From the NCBI RefSeq assembly GCF_025698545.1, contig NC_068575.1:62877980-62941979 (forward strand): 64,000 bases of DNA. The letters are read 5' to 3'. Both the position numbers and the translations under genes were made by a program. The notes under the pieces are model-generated. The model did no database searches and was not told the origin of the DNA. It was given only the letters and a program-made list of their open reading frames with translations. The DNA comes from Gossypium raimondii. Taxonomy: Eukaryota > Streptophyta > Magnoliopsida > Malvales > Malvaceae. Positions 11,346-24,900 of the stretch are shown here, piece after piece; positions within the stretch are counted from its first letter, which is position 1, and every line of letters starts with the position of its first letter.

Positions 11346-12394
11346 GATGTGGAGATCCTCGACACCATGGCGTTGAAAACTTTTCTGAACCTAAGACAAC
11401 ATATGCAATGGGAGGCCATATCAAGTGACAAAGTAAAAAAGGACCTGAAAACTCAAGTCACAATGGACTCGAAAGACCCCGTAAGGTCAAACACATGCTT
11501 AAGAACATACAATTTTGAAAGATCAGAGATCGGAGGCTTTGAGATGAGATGGGTTCGGTGCTTCCAACGAAACTAAACAATGGTTACGGGAAGGACACAC
11601 GGTGGAGATCCAAGGCATAGGTGGCCAGAGTCCAAGGTCAGTTTCGGTATTTTAGAGGTCCGTTTAGAGAAGTCTAAGCCGGAGAACAAAAAGGACAACG
11701 TTGGGAGTTGGGACGTTTAGTTTAAATCATCTAACATTTTGAGAGTAATTTAACAACATAATATTCTCATATTTTACTCGCAAATATGATTGTAAATATA
11801 TAAATAATCTTAATAACACGTCTATCTCAAATGATATAACTCATTCTATAACCTTTCCTTAGACATATTAATAAAATCCAAAACTTCAAATTTACTGAAA
11901 AAACAACAGTGAAGAAGAAAAAAAGGGGAATGAGAGGAAGGTGCTTCCTGAATGACGGAAAAGGCAGCTCAATAATCGAGGTTGTCAGATCCCTTACTTG
12001 TCTGTATCCAACTCAATCAAATGCAGATGAAAAACACACACAAGGTCATTGCCATTTTGCCTTCACATGTCATGTGCAAGGGAATCACCCTGTTCCTTTT
12101 ATTTTTTCCGAACTAGTGGTATCATCACCCTGTCAATATCCTTCCAGTCTTGAGACTATACCACCTAAATCTAGCTTCAATAAAATTTTCATTTTGATAT
12201 GAATTCAATTTGTATAACCCTTAATAATTAAAATCTAAAAGCAATTAAACTATTAAATAAATTTAAATCGTAAAAGTTCGCAGCTTTAAAATGATAAAAC
12301 ATCATTTACTTTATAAATATACATTTTTTAATTACTTTTCAACAACCCTTCCTCAGACATTTAAAGAATTATATGAATATAACAAAATATATAT

Positions 12395-12845
12395 AGGTAG
12401 AGGTGTTGATGGTTGGGCTGGGTGTAATTAAACCATATTTTTTAAGCCCTGGGCTTGGCTCACAAATGGGTTTATACTTTCTCCAAGTCTAGCCCAATTC
12501 AATCTTAACCCGGTCTGTTCATATTTGATATTTTTAGATTAAAATATATAAAATAAAAATTTTATAACACATTAAAAATTAATAATATTAAAAAACACAA
12601 GTAAATATGATAAATATTTTATTCTATTAAATATATTTTTTAAAACTTTATATTTAGTTGGGTAAGATTTCTTTCTTTTAGGTTTTGAGTAATGGGTTTA
12701 ATTGTTATTGGGTTAGTGATTAAATATAAATATATACAATTATTTAACATATATATATTTTTATAATATAATGTATTCGGGCCTGGCTTGAGTCAAAATC
12801 TCTTGTCCAAGGCCCAATTCATATAGAAAACCAGCCTTAAAATCA
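12395..12845. repeat. Decayed GC-patch/AT-core repeat
   Basis: A GC-rich patch (GGTTGGGCTGGGTGTAAT, GCCCTGGGCTTGGCTC) and a complementary-sense patch near 12780 (CGGGCCTGGCTTGAG, CAAGGCCCAATTC) flank a core of about 250 bp that is nearly all A and T. The same architecture, less decayed, is at 32015-32368, so I read these as one repeat family. Confidence 0.45.
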
Positions 12846-14207
12846 ACGCATTCGAATTGATGTTATAATGAGTATAAATTGAATAGAATAGTTTTAAGAA
12901 TTTAAAGAAGAGGATGATTTAACATTTTCCATTGGGTTATGATGGATTGGGCTTCCTTTAGGATTTTTGTAGCCATCCACCACAATAAATCTTTCTCAAC
13001 TCTATTAATTAGTTTATTTAAGATATTTTAAATTGGTTAACAATTCGATGCTTGCAGAAGTATTTCCTTCCCAAGTCCAGTAGGCGGAACAAAGAAAAAT
13101 AGAAATTATTTGTGTTAAACATATAAAATAATAAGGTGAATAGTGTATGTCCTTCCTACTTTTGAAAGTTTTAATATTATAAATAATTACTAATGATTAT
13201 GCCAAATTGAGTGCTCTAATTAATGATGTCTTCCATGCGTGCTCATGCTACTTGCAATTCTCTATTCATATAGTAGCCAAGTTTGAGTAATATCTATAAT
13301 ACAAAATATTCATTATATTTACAAAATAAACAAGAAAAAGAGAGAAATAAATTAATTTCTAAATGCATAAAGAAATTTTTACTCAACTTGAATTTAGAAT
13401 TTATTTTTTAGTTTACTACCAAAATTTATTACCTTAATTGGAATTCATAATTTTGGGATCTAAAATTCCAACTTTAAAATTTGTCTAAATAATTAACTTA
13501 AATTCATTTAGATCCATTATTATAAATTATAAATTATATTTTTATTTAAATATAGGTTAAGTCAAGAATGCTAGATTAGAACTAAGCCATCTTATATAGA
13601 TACTTGTCCTTTAGAATTTAACGTATTATTATTAAATATCATGGGAATAGAGGAATAACACAATTCTTAAACAATCGAACGCAAGAGGAGAGGAACATAA
13701 AGATGTGACATGGCCACGATGGATTGTCTACGGGCCCCAACGCTAGCGTTGCTTTGGTTTCGGCCTTTTTCTTTTGCAATAAAATTGTGCTTTATATACT
13801 ATCATTTACATGGCGACAATTGAAAATGCAATAAAATCAAATCAATTTTAAAAATATTTAGAAAAGGTTACTTATATACTTTTAAAAAGATTGATATTTT
13901 ACAGTGTATTGTTTATTATTTTATTCTTATTATTATGGAATTGCATTTTGTATCCACATTAAATTACACTTTTACTATACTTTAAATTATTCAATTTTGT
14001 GCTACACTCTTACTAGCATTCCAATCATATAAAACTACACCTTAACAATATAAAATAGATAATAAATTAACATTAAACATTAGATATTCATTTTATTAGT
14101 AACTACTCAATTAAATTTATTCAAGTTCAAGATTGAGTTCACTTTAATAATTAAGCTTAGAGATATATTAAAAGTAAAAATGTTAATAATATGAATTATT
14201 TAAAAAA

Positions 14208-14346
14208 GAGGGATCCATTTATACCGGTGTAAAGCTCAAGTGATTTTATACTATTTCATATTTTGTATACGATTAATTGTTTAAAAGAAGATATGGAATG
14301 ATGCAAAATCACTTAAGTTTTACAACGGTATAAATGAATCACACTC
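14208..14346. repeat. Small hairpin element (MITE-like)
   Basis: The left arm CATTTATACCGGTGTAAAGC with AAGTGATTTT is mirrored on the right by AAAATCACTTAAGTTTTACA and ACGGTATAAATG. The centre holds AT-rich spacer. No clear target duplication was found. Confidence 0.55.
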
Positions 14347-14752
14347 CTTACTTAAAATATATAGTAAAAATACAAAAAATAGTTTGATAAAACTCACAAA
14401 CTGTTTGAGTTAAGCATTACGAAGGTCCAATTTAACTGAATTGAAGCTTTTCAAGCTCGACCGGATATCTATTAAATTCAAATCAACATCTGGTGTGAAA
14501 TTGATACGATAGAGTTGACGATGCCACTAAATTTGTTTAGGCATCTATCTTCATCTTCTCATTGTTTGTTTCTTCTACGACTTTCTAGGCTATTTTATTT
14601 CTTTCCATTTTACACACGTAACTTTTGAAAATTAAAAAAAAAAATATTTTTAAAATCAAACTTTTCTGCGGGAATCAAGAAAAAGAATACCAACTTATTC
14701 AAACAACTTTTATGAACAACAAGTTCTGATGCAATTAAAGCTGTATGAAGGT

Positions 14753-14756
<4 letters not shown>

Positions 14757-14782
<26 letters not shown>
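14757..14782. repeat. (TA)n microsatellite
   Basis: About thirteen uninterrupted AT units. Confidence 0.95.
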
Positions 14783-14785
<3 letters not shown>

Positions 14786-15782
14786 TAATTTACTCACTCA
14801 ATTCTTGTGCGAGAATCATGGGAAAAAAAGAGATGCAATAAAGTCAATGAAATATCAAATTTATAATGAAAAAGTTTGACAAATTAATTTCATCCAAAGC
14901 ATTTTACAAGGCCTTTGTGCTAAAGTAGGCGTCATGTTTGCCATATAATGGGCTGCCATGCATATCATATCATCAAAATATACAGTTATTTAATTTCAAC
15001 CATTATCAGCCTTTGTGTGATACTGCCACACAACTTTTTTAACAGGAATTTTGTACTTAATCTAAAATTGCTTTGACTCGGTCTATTTATTTTTTATTGA
15101 ATAAAACTTGATAAATAATTCATTTTGCAGCTGGTCATGTAATTTCTTATATATTTTACTTTAATCATAAAACACAATTTTGATTTAATTAACATCAAGA
15201 AAAAAATCAAGTTGGGATTTAAGATATAAACATTTTGTTTACAACAGAATCTTGAATGACGATAACAACCTTACTTATGAATTTTAAATTATAAGAGATG
15301 CAATGATGCGATTCTAGCGAGTAAATGGACTTACAATGATTATGAATGAAAAATTAAACAATGTATTGTTTACGGTTGACAATGTAATTGAATAAGTAAA
15401 GAAAATGTAAGGAGTGAATATGCAATTTTATTTTGTATATATGTTATGTAATTCCAAAAAATTCACTGTATCAATCAAATTATGCAGGCTTCAATTCAAA
15501 CTTCCATCACAAATATCGAGGGGTTAATTTTTTTTTTTAAGCTATCATGACAAGGAATAAAATTGTTTGGAATAAGAAGATAATTAGCTAGAAAAAGAAA
15601 AAAACAAAACAAAAAACAGCTCCCCCTATAATTTGACTACAAATAAAGATTTTACAAATTTAACTAAGGATTAAAAGTAAAGGAGAGAGACATTAATCAT
15701 GAATGCAGTCATGATGTGTCGGTCCAGGATTTCTTTGGCCTTTGAATGTGGAACCTCAAAAGAGTATTGTGCATTTGCCGCT

Positions 15783-18498
15783 TTATATCCCCAATAATAT
15801 ATAGTAGACAAGTGTTATGGGCAAAGCTATTAGCATCCCAAAGATTACACTGCAATTTCAAAAATAAGAAGGAATTAATTGATTTGGATGCTTTTGCATT
15901 TCAACTGGAAAAAGAATAAAAAGTGAGTAAAGAGACTCACGCTGTGCTGAGAATATCAGGGTGCAGGCTGTATTCCTTTGCAAAGACAAAGGGTACTATT
16001 CCTTGAGGAAGAGCTGCCTGTTTTATTTTATATTTTGGTAACCAAATTACATGCAACACAAAAGGATATGTCAGAAATAGTAATACGAAGATAGCAAAAG
16101 AAATGTATATTTAAAATTTGAACCAACCTAATTAAAAAAAAAATAGACTGATATTGTTAATGAATTAAAGAATGTATAATATAATTGAGATACTGACCAA
16201 AAAAATATAAAGTGTATAAAATAAGGTGTGCATGCAGGGTTAATATTTATGGGTAAATGGGATATTGGGAAGTGACCTGGACAATGGCAACCCGTAAGAG
16301 AACGCCACGGAGACCAACAGCAATGGAAGCGGCTGCCATGACAGCTGGACCTGTAAGGAATCTCACGGCCATTGCAAAAGCTGCAACCGAATTCCCACAT
16401 GCTATGATCCTTGGTTGCAATGCCATGAACAGACCTGTTCTTTGCATCCAAACATTAACATTAACAACCCCCCATTATCACTTGTTGTCAGAACCAGACA
16501 TTAACAACCAACATTTCTGTCTTTCTTTTTTTTCTTTCTTTAAATCCTTAAAAGACCAAGACCTTTCATCATCACTTCCACCACCCCCCACCATCATATC
16601 AAAATCCAAGACCAAAAAAAAAAAAAAAAGACTTAAAGAACCAACATGTTATCATCACCTTAACAGTTTTGCTTTGCCAGTTATTATGCTCGCTTTATTA
16701 CTACATTTTGTAATGATCATCAAGTGTTGTGTGTGTGTGATTTGAAAGCAAAGGAAACAAGGTGTAATTTACTGACCGAGACTGAACATGGCCATGCCAA
16801 GTCCTGCATCTGACAGAATTGAAATGGACTTTGCTATAATCGCTGGCATTTCTACATTCCACCTACAATAAACCAAGCAAACAAGCTATGATCATAAACT
16901 ATACCAAAATATTTTCATATATAATACACAGAGATTCTACGTGAACGAGACAGACCTGAACGAGATTAAAGACCAAGTGAGACCTATCAAGCTTGAATAG
17001 GTGTTGGGATTCCTTATAAGCTTTCTCCAGACCATGATCAGTATCAGCCTTGTCATTACACTTGTCGGAGGCATTGTATTGGGCTTGCCATTGCCATCCC
17101 CCAACTTGTCACCTTCGTGTTTGTTCATTTCTCCGTTCATTCCTCCTTTAGCGAAGCTCAAGTCTTCTCTTTCCATGTACTCTTCACGGTTCTCTCTATG
17201 CCCTTCAACTGCACCACACCACAACAACTATTAATCTAATACACGTTGTATACATAAAGTGAAAATATTGAAGCATAAGCTATACCTTTCCCTGGGGAGA
17301 CAGCCAATCTAACATCTTTCTGGTCGGCAGCGCCGTAATCATGGCCGGTGCCGCCAAAGACATCGGAAACAGGAGAAGCGCTAGAACTCCAAACAAACAC
17401 TGGAAGATCCCTACCACCATCTTCAGACTTTTGTTGGGGATGACCATTAGGCCTCTTTGCATTTGCATTTGCATTACCACCACCGAGGGGTTTAGAACCA
17501 GTCGGCGAAAACATACCAGGATTAGGAACCGGATAATGGGTTGCACCGCCACCACCGCCACCACCGCCTGGTGCTTGGTAATGGAACCTCGGTTTACCAG
17601 CGGCTGCACCATCCTCTTCATAGTTGGATGGTCTCGGAGTGGGTCCACGCGAAGCAGACAAACCATAAACATCTGCAGAACCGAAATTTGAATTGCGTCC
17701 CCCAGCCATCATGGAATAAAAATCAGTGTGGTTAAAGCTCGAGCCTCTTGGTGTTGGGTTCCTCGATGATTGCAAAGAGTATATCTCAGCATTGGTTAGA
17801 TTCGAAGGACGTGGAGTTGTAGATGTAAAACCATGGGACCTTCTTGAGAAAATATCTGATCTTGAAGCATTGGATTTTCTGACAGTAACATGAAGCTTAC
17901 CATCTTCTTTAATCTCAGCTTCGGTTTCAATAGGTTGTCGACCATCAAGCGACACGACATCTGAATCAACATGGATAGAAACAATAGAGCCTGCTGTGCC
18001 GGGAAATTGCTCAGAGATAAGCATTTTAGCCGCTCTATATTCAAACAAGAAAAGCATCAAAGTGTACCAAATAATACATTGAAGAACAACTATTTGCACC
18101 ATTAAACTCCCTGAAAAATCCCCATACATTCCTTTAAGTAAAGGAATACCCATAACCAAAGTGTTTGGAAGAGTAGAAAGTGAAAAAAGGGTAATGGTCC
18201 ATTCCAAACAACCTCTTTTACTGACCTTGGTCCAAACAGCAAGTACTGCAAGAACTATAAGTTTTTGAAGTGTATCAGCAGCTATGAAACGAAAGTTCAT
18301 AGAATAAGGGTCATTAGAAGCGATGAAGTGAAAAGAAAGGAGAGGGACAGCAAAGAGAGCAACAAAACGGTTGATGCCTGAACACTGATCAGGAGTGAAA
18401 ATCTTCCACCATTTCACCGAGCCATAAGCTAAAACCATGGCCACGTAAAGTGGAACCATGGCAGTCATGACATGGTAGAAATCTGTAATGGAGATCAT
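15783..18498 (-). CDS. PIN1: PIN1-type auxin efflux carrier, canonical long PIN
   Basis: Six exons (17286-18498, 16956-17208, 16777-16862, 16277-16434, 15941-16017, 15783-15849) join in frame to 617 residues; Arabidopsis PIN1 is about 622. The protein exports auxin across the plasma membrane with polar placement. Residues 1 to about 160 form the first bundle of transmembrane helices ([36 protein letters not shown]). Residues about 160-460 are the long hydrophilic loop. The rest is the second bundle ending [20 protein letters not shown]. Three TPRxS motifs (Ser232, Ser253, Ser291) are the PINOID/D6PK-type phosphosites of PIN1. The loop has a Gly8 run near residues 310-320. The N-terminal half and the [16 protein letters not shown] block are PIN1-like, while parts of the C-terminal bundle ([15 protein letters not shown]) read more like PIN3/7. 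All splice sites are GT-AG. Confidence 0.93.
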
Positions 18499-18678
18499 CT
18501 TTGGGTATCAACAAAACCGAAAGGGCAAGGAAGAGAGAAGAGGAGAGAGCCTTGGAACAAGTGATGATGAAGGAGGCAAAGGAAATAGGAAGAGCATGTG
18601 TTTATGGGGTTATGGGGCAAGGCAAGTGGGGTAATTAAGCAGAGAGGGGGAAGTCTTGCAGTCCCCAAAGCTAGCACA

Positions 18679-18689
18679 GGGGGGGGGGG
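18679..18689. repeat. G11 homopolymer upstream of PIN1
   Basis: Eleven consecutive G on the plus strand about 180 bases upstream of the PIN1 start, with a second run of eight G at 18793-18800. On the PIN1 strand these read as C tracts within a pyrimidine/purine-biased leader region. Confidence 0.9.
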
Positions 18690-20019
18690 TATGCTCTTGC
18701 TTTTGCTTTTGCTTTTTTAATCAAGGGTTTGGATTTTTGCCTTTTGTATGGAGTAAAGTCTTGGTAAGTTGGTATTTGTATATATCATCTGTGGGGGGGG
18801 AAAAAATAAAAGGCAAATTGGTTGGGAAGGTGGTGGGTGTGTGTCTTCCTATCTCAGAGTGTAGTTGTTTTGGAGACACCTTTTTAAGCTTTTTGTAAAC
18901 ATTAAAATTGAAAAGAGCCTTTCGTTCTTTATCTTTTTTTTTTCTTAGACTGCCTTTTTCACAAATGGATTCTAATTATGCTGCCTACTTGCCTTTTTAT
19001 CGCTCTCTTCTGATTCTTAACTTCTGAAGATATATTCCCAAAGATTTGTCTATGTCCAGGCTCCAGTTTGTTTTTTTTTAATAAAAATGTATTTCTAATT
19101 AAAAAAACCAATCTTTAAAGTTTCAAGTGAATTATAATTATCGAAATATACTCACGATATAACACATTTAGAAGGTTGACTCCATCAATATGTTGAATGA
19201 TCACTCAATTAATTAAATTTTAACACTCTTTATTTATAAATTATGTCAATATAAATCTTAAATCTAAAACTCATGAAGAATAAAAAAGAATACTCGTATT
19301 GTCTTTCATTTTGATGCTTTTAAAATGGTTGGATTGTTGTTACTATGTAGCAAATTTTGCAAACTATGAGCGATTAATTTTCTATTTCATAATATGTTTA
19401 AAAATGTAATCATTAGATAGTTCGGACCGAATATTAGTTAGTCATTACTTGTAAGATACTTAATACCAATAATCAAAACCATTTTAACTTCAATTCTTAG
19501 AGCTTTAGATATGTGAGAAATTAAAACAATGTTAATAAAATGTTAACAACACTTCACTCAATTTATCATTTTGTGTTTCATATATTAGGATTGGCTAACT
19601 TGAGGTGATATAACTATGTTTTGAAGAACCTAACTACATTACACAAAGAGAGTTAAAATATATATTTTGAATTTTGGTTATTCATATTAAAAAAATATGT
19701 AAAATAATGAATTAATAAATGTGAGGGAAAAAAAATTGAAGCAAAGATGACAATGCTTCTGTAAGTTCATAAGGTTTAATAATATCTTCTATTTACTTTG
19801 AGGGCATTTTATATGAAAAACTCCCAAATTACAGATGAAATGTTTTGAGAGACGAGAAGGGTAATCCCATCACGTCGACCTCAATATGATATATTAATAG
19901 AAGGGTTCTTTTAATTGTATCACATTTTTTCTTAATTTATATTTAAAATTTGAATAAATAGAACGTACTAGTTAAAAAGCTTTGGATAAAATCTATCTAA
20001 GCTCATTAAATTATTATTA

Positions 20020-20410
20020 GTAACATTACATTTTAGTTACTTAACTTCAAAAATTTCATTTAAGTCATTAGAGTGTTAATCTTTTTTTTAAAAATTCAGC
20101 TTCCAAGCTCTAAGAGATGATTTGACCATCAGTATTCAGTATTCATTGGCAAGTAAAATGTATCTTAGATCTAAGTTGATCTAATAGTTAGTGGCGAAGA
20201 TTAGAGAAGAACACTATCTGGATTTTGATTCGTAAATTCATAATGTTTAAAGTTGTTTCATGAAAATAAAACTGAACTATAAAAGAGAAGGAGAAAAAAA
20301 GGTTTTGATTGATACAGGTTATGTGAACAAAAAAGACTATACAACAACGCTAGTGACTTAAAAGAAAAACTTTCAAATAATTTAATTACTATTTTGTAAC
20401 TTTTTGAAAT
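20020..20410. repeat. Non-autonomous repeat family, copy A
   Basis: It shares an ordered set of phrases with copies B (32562-33030) and C (33490-34048): GGATTTTGATTCGTAAATTC, ATAATGTTTAAAGTTGTTTC, a variable AAAGAGAAGGAGAAAAAAAGG, and TTGATTGATACAGG. No coding potential is visible. Ends are approximate. Confidence 0.7.
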
Positions 20411-20724
20411 AGAGTTGGTAGCATTAAATGCAAATTGCCAAAAACTTTAATAAAAATGCTTGCAATAATTGTTGGGAAGGAAGTTTTGAAATTAAAATTG
20501 AAGGTGTAAGTAGGAAATGAAGGCCAAGTTTGAGTTGTAGAATAGAAGCATGAGGAAGAGTAATGAATTAAAGTATGCATTCAATCGATTACTCTTGTTT
20601 ATTTCAATCACGCTCTCTCTTTATTCCGAACTAGCTCATTTCTTAAAACAGATCACCCTTTCACACCTCTTAAATGCTTAATTAATTGTATAAAAATTAT
20701 ATGTATAACATTTTTTTTATCTTA

Positions 20725-20915
20725 AAATATACCTGTAGTTTATACTTTTTATTTTTTAGATATTAAAATTAAATCCAACGGTTAATCATTGTCACATTTT
20801 TTTTAGTTGTATGTTTATTTCTCAATGTTACACTAATAAATTTAATAAAAATTTCACAATATTAACCGTTGAACTTAAATTTTAAATCATGAAATATATA
20901 GATATATTGTTTTGT
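20725..20915. repeat. Hairpin element (MITE-like)
   Basis: The left arm AAAATTAAATCCAACGGTTA is matched on the right by TTAACCGTTGAACTTAAATT, and the pairing extends outward through AT-rich sequence. No target duplication was defined, so the element class is open. Confidence 0.5.
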
Positions 20916-20989
20916 GAAAAATGAGAAGAGGAGATATGATTGCTGAAAAGGAATTTATCTTCTCATCTGACAACCCTCTCCCATTCTTA

Positions 20990-21128
20990 GAGTAAGTTTG
21001 GATAGGTGATTGAATACGGTGCAGTACTTTTAACTTATTTTTTGTCTCACGCTACAATATCTAATCTCACCGCCGTTACTATTTTTACTCTAACTACAGA
21101 TAAACACACCGCCTATCCAAATTCACCC
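20990..21128. mobile_element. Tourist-like MITE, copy 2
   Basis: A 139 bp relative of 1341-1485, flanked by TTA at 20987-20989 and 21129-21131. Its ends GAGTAAGTTTGGATAGGTG and (right, inward) GGGTGAATTTGGATAGGCG match copy 1. Internally it shares TTTTTTGTCTCACGCTACA and TCTAATCTCACCGCC. The left end is more mutated than the right. Confidence 0.82.
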
Positions 21129-21912
21129 TTAGTTGCTAAGAACGAAGATAAAGTCAAATACAACATTTGACACAAATATTTATCAAGTGGCGTAAAAGAA
21201 AATTATATACTTAATTAAGGAATAAATTAAAATATCTATTATACAAAATCTTACATAGAAAAGAGACTTTAGATCTCCACTATATCTATTCCTTTTGTTC
21301 TTTGGTCATGAATATAATTATAACCGATTCATAAAAATTATACATATAAAAGTTGGAAATATCCAACTTCAACATATAATCAATTCAAAAATTACATGTA
21401 AAATTGTTAATAAAGATATCTCCCTATCAATAATATATTTTTATCTTTTATATATGAACTAAGTATGTAATACGTTTTATAATATCAAAATAAAAATAAT
21501 TTTTAAGAACAATATGATTAAATGGTGTAAATAAAATATGAATGAAAGAGCATTAAAAATAAAACTAAAACGACATTCATAAGGCATAAAACTCGATATA
21601 TAAAAGGAATGTGTAGAAGTCAATAAGATCCTAGTATTATACAATAATACAAAGAACAATTATAAAGAAACAAAACTGGACTAAATACCTACCAAAATAT
21701 AATAATGATTTTAAAATAAAGGATGCAGACCAAAGCGATAGATAAAAATTAATAGTATGAAAAACCAACTCATCCTGCGACCATCTCAGATGCATGAAAA
21801 TCTTCATCCTTTGAAATTGATGCAACAAAATCAAAAGGATGACTTAGAACTCGTATGAACCAATTCTGCAACACTGAATCCACTTGTAATTTCATTATTA
21901 TCTTCCATTCAC

Positions 21913-24900
21913 TTACTGAAATACCTTCCTTAACCTATCTGCAGAAAGGGCTGCTCTCTTATTGGTTGGTTCAAGCACCAGAGCATAGCTAAAATCTGCA
22001 GTGCAAAAGGTGCCATTATTGCAACATATATCCAGTACATAAAGGGTTGAAATCCTGAAAAGTCCCAGTACTATAGGAACTGGATCAAACTAGTCCCTAT
22101 ATACTATTAAAAAGAATTCCAAATTGTGACAGACACTTCCTATATAAAAAATATCTTGAATTTTTTTTTCAATTGCAGTTCAATTCCAACCAAAAGATCT
22201 CATTTAATAGTACAGTGACCAAATTGATCTATTTAATAATAGAGGGACTAATTTGATAAGGTCCCTATAATAGAAGGACTTCTGAGGTACATTCACCGTA
22301 CATAAAGGTTTGAAATTTTCGTATAGAAACAACTTGGATATAAGCACTATGCTGTTATTCTAGAGCTCATTATATGCATGTTAAATTGCAACAGCCATGA
22401 CAGTATCAGTGTGATTCTATTCAACAAAATTCTCAAAAAGCATACAAATCCAAACAGGGCATGAGCAATCATAGTCCTTTGTTTTCATTTCTGACTGATC
22501 AAGCAGATGGAGCGGCTTGCATATAAAGATAACAATACAGAATACCTGGAACATGAAATGTAAGAACTCACCCTCAATTGCCTCCTTGTAGTAACCAAGC
22601 ATCTCTCTAGCAGTGCCTCTTCGTAAATATGCCTTTACATTCTGACAAATATAACATAGCAAACAATAGTATATAAATGAAAACAAATAGAAGAACAGTT
22701 TATTTTCATATGCAGTCTCTTGAATACTTCATCCTTTGTTAAGAGAAATTTCAGTGAGTGCCACGAGAAATAGAAAAGAAACTGCAAAATTTTGTTCCAT
22801 GATCATCCAAGAAACCAGTTTGATATTGGCCAGCCTCTTCATATCAAACCAAACTCAATCATATAATGGATGTATACATTATTAATAGACAGGGTTCATT
22901 TTAAGTATATATAGAATCTTTAAATGCAAATACAACAATTTTAAAACTAAACTTTCACTTGATCAAAAGTTATCTAAAGCAGAAGCAATAAAAAAGCCCT
23001 CCCTTTTAAATTGATTCTGCACTTACGAAATGCCACAATGTTTTGTATACATAAGCAATTTCATCAATTATTTTACAACCATAACCTTCAAGTTCCATAA
23101 AAAAGCTAGAGAATGGCCCACGTAAAATATTGTTTTGTTTGTAAATCAACATTAGTTGATGAATTGGTCAGTAATTTTATTATACAGTATGGATACTGTT
23201 TCCTATTTCAAGAAAGCAAACAGTAATTAGAAACATGCTAAAATGGTGAGATCTGAAGTTAATTTGAAATGGAAGGAACACATTGACTAAAAATTTAGAA
23301 AAACTTAAAAATAATTGTTTCAAAGAATTTGAATAAATACAGATGTTTATCCACGAAAGTAAATTTTTTAAAATGCTTACTGCCTAAAATTATTGTTTGT
23401 ACTCTTTCCCTACTTGCCTTTAGAAGCAAAAACAATAATCAACCAGATCCTTAGCATCGATTGAATTACATCATATCATTAGAACGAGAAACAAAGCACA
23501 ATAAGTTGCAAACAGAGACACTTGTTGAAACAGATAATGGAATCAGGGAAGAAATTATGATTTTAAGTAAACTTCAATCAAAGATAATGCATAAAAATGC
23601 CATGTACGGAATAAAATATACAACAGTTATACAATCAAAATCATTATCTTTTCCAGGAAGAAATTACCTTTTTATCAAGGCTGATAGCTTTGGTACAATC
23701 TGTTTCTGCTTGGAGGAAACTGAAGGGGAGGGAAAAAAATCAAGTACCAAAAAACCAGTGTGGATGTAGTTTACTCTAAAAGAGTCAAATTTTACCTTCC
23801 TAGTTCTAGATATGCTGCGGCCCTGTTGCTATAATATGTTGCGTTATTGTCACTAAGCTTGATAGCCTCAGTATAAAACCCAATAGCCTTCTGCCATTGC
23901 TTATCTTTGTATGCTTGGTTGCCCTAAACCAGAGAATTTGTAAACAGAAAAAAATTATTTAAGAAATAGGAGAAAATGTGCAGGAAAAGAAAAGGGTTGT
24001 GCAACAAAGCTAACTATGTGATACATACACTAGAATCTAAGAAACAATACAAGGATAAACCATACAACAGATCATGTACCGAGAACATATGCCAAGCCTT
24101 AGTGAAATAAGCTCAGCAAGAGGGCAAATAAAGAAACATATGCACAATTTAACTAAAACAAACAGTTTCCTCTGTTCCTTTCCGGAGTTAACAATTAACA
24201 GAAAGCACTGTGATCAAATTTCCTATAGCTACAACAACTTTCCAGAGCAATCTTACTTTTAACAACCATAGCAAGTAAGTACTTGTTTTATAATGTGTCA
24301 TATTCTATACATTATCATTCCAAATTTTTCTCTAGTTTCTAAATTTGGTTCATCTATGAAAACAAACAAAACTATAACCAGTAAACTCCAACCAAGCCAA
24401 CCATAAATCAGTCTAATTCATAATATCCATGACCTGCTAATTACTTCTATTCTGCTAGACTAGACCAGTTCAACACTGAGATGAAAGAAGCTCTACTGAC
24501 TGTTGATGCCACAAAAAAGGATTATCAAAATAATACAAATTATGATAAGAACTCAATAATCAATATACTCTACATTAAACTTATTGATGAAGTACAATCC
24601 AGATTAACTACAAGATGATACTCACCTTTTCTTTAACTGCCTCAGCAGAATGTTCCTGCTTGACAGCATTAGGCGACAATTTAGACTTAGCAACAGTATC
24701 AGCATGCTCTTGCAGGGATGAATATACAGTCTGTACTGTATCCAGTAAAAATCGATCACCCCCATGTCTGGCTATGAAGGACACAGAGACTGGGCACTTA
24801 TCATGATATCCAAGAGGTAGTGTGACCTGCATCATTAATGAAGTACAGATAATTTAAAATAAAATAAAATAAAACCCTTCTAAAACTAAATCTTTTATGC

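Larger units (their letters stand above)
10228..15782. other. Intergenic region between thaumatin-like and PIN genes
   Basis: About 5.5 kb, very AT-rich and without a gene I can support. It holds a foldback repeat (10905-11345), a decayed GC-patch repeat (12395-12845), a small hairpin element (14208-14346) and a TA microsatellite (14757-14782). The plus-strand ORFs at 11298-11576 and 11909-12202 show no known domain, and the first lies partly in a repeat arm. Confidence 0.6.
18499..21912. other. Intergenic region between PIN1 and TOC64
   Basis: The first 400 bases are the PIN1 leader and promoter, with two G runs and CTTTTG repeats. The rest is AT-rich and carries three elements listed separately (20020-20410, 20725-20915, 20990-21128). 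The TOC64 3' untranslated region is expected just below 21912. No further gene is supported. Confidence 0.6.

Noticed and set aside
11298-11576. 92-codon plus-strand ORF
   Set aside because: No recognisable domain, and it begins inside a repeat arm. Kept only as part of a repeat finding.
11909-12202. 97-codon plus-strand ORF
   Set aside because: No domain or splice context, with a Lys-rich low-complexity start; probably chance.
14757-14782. TA tract considered as a possible replication or matrix-attachment signal
   Set aside because: A plain dinucleotide microsatellite; nothing specific around it.
16257-16745. 162-codon plus-strand ORF over a PIN1 exon and intron
   Set aside because: It crosses a well-supported exon and intron of the opposite strand and ends in homopolymer Lys; no family.
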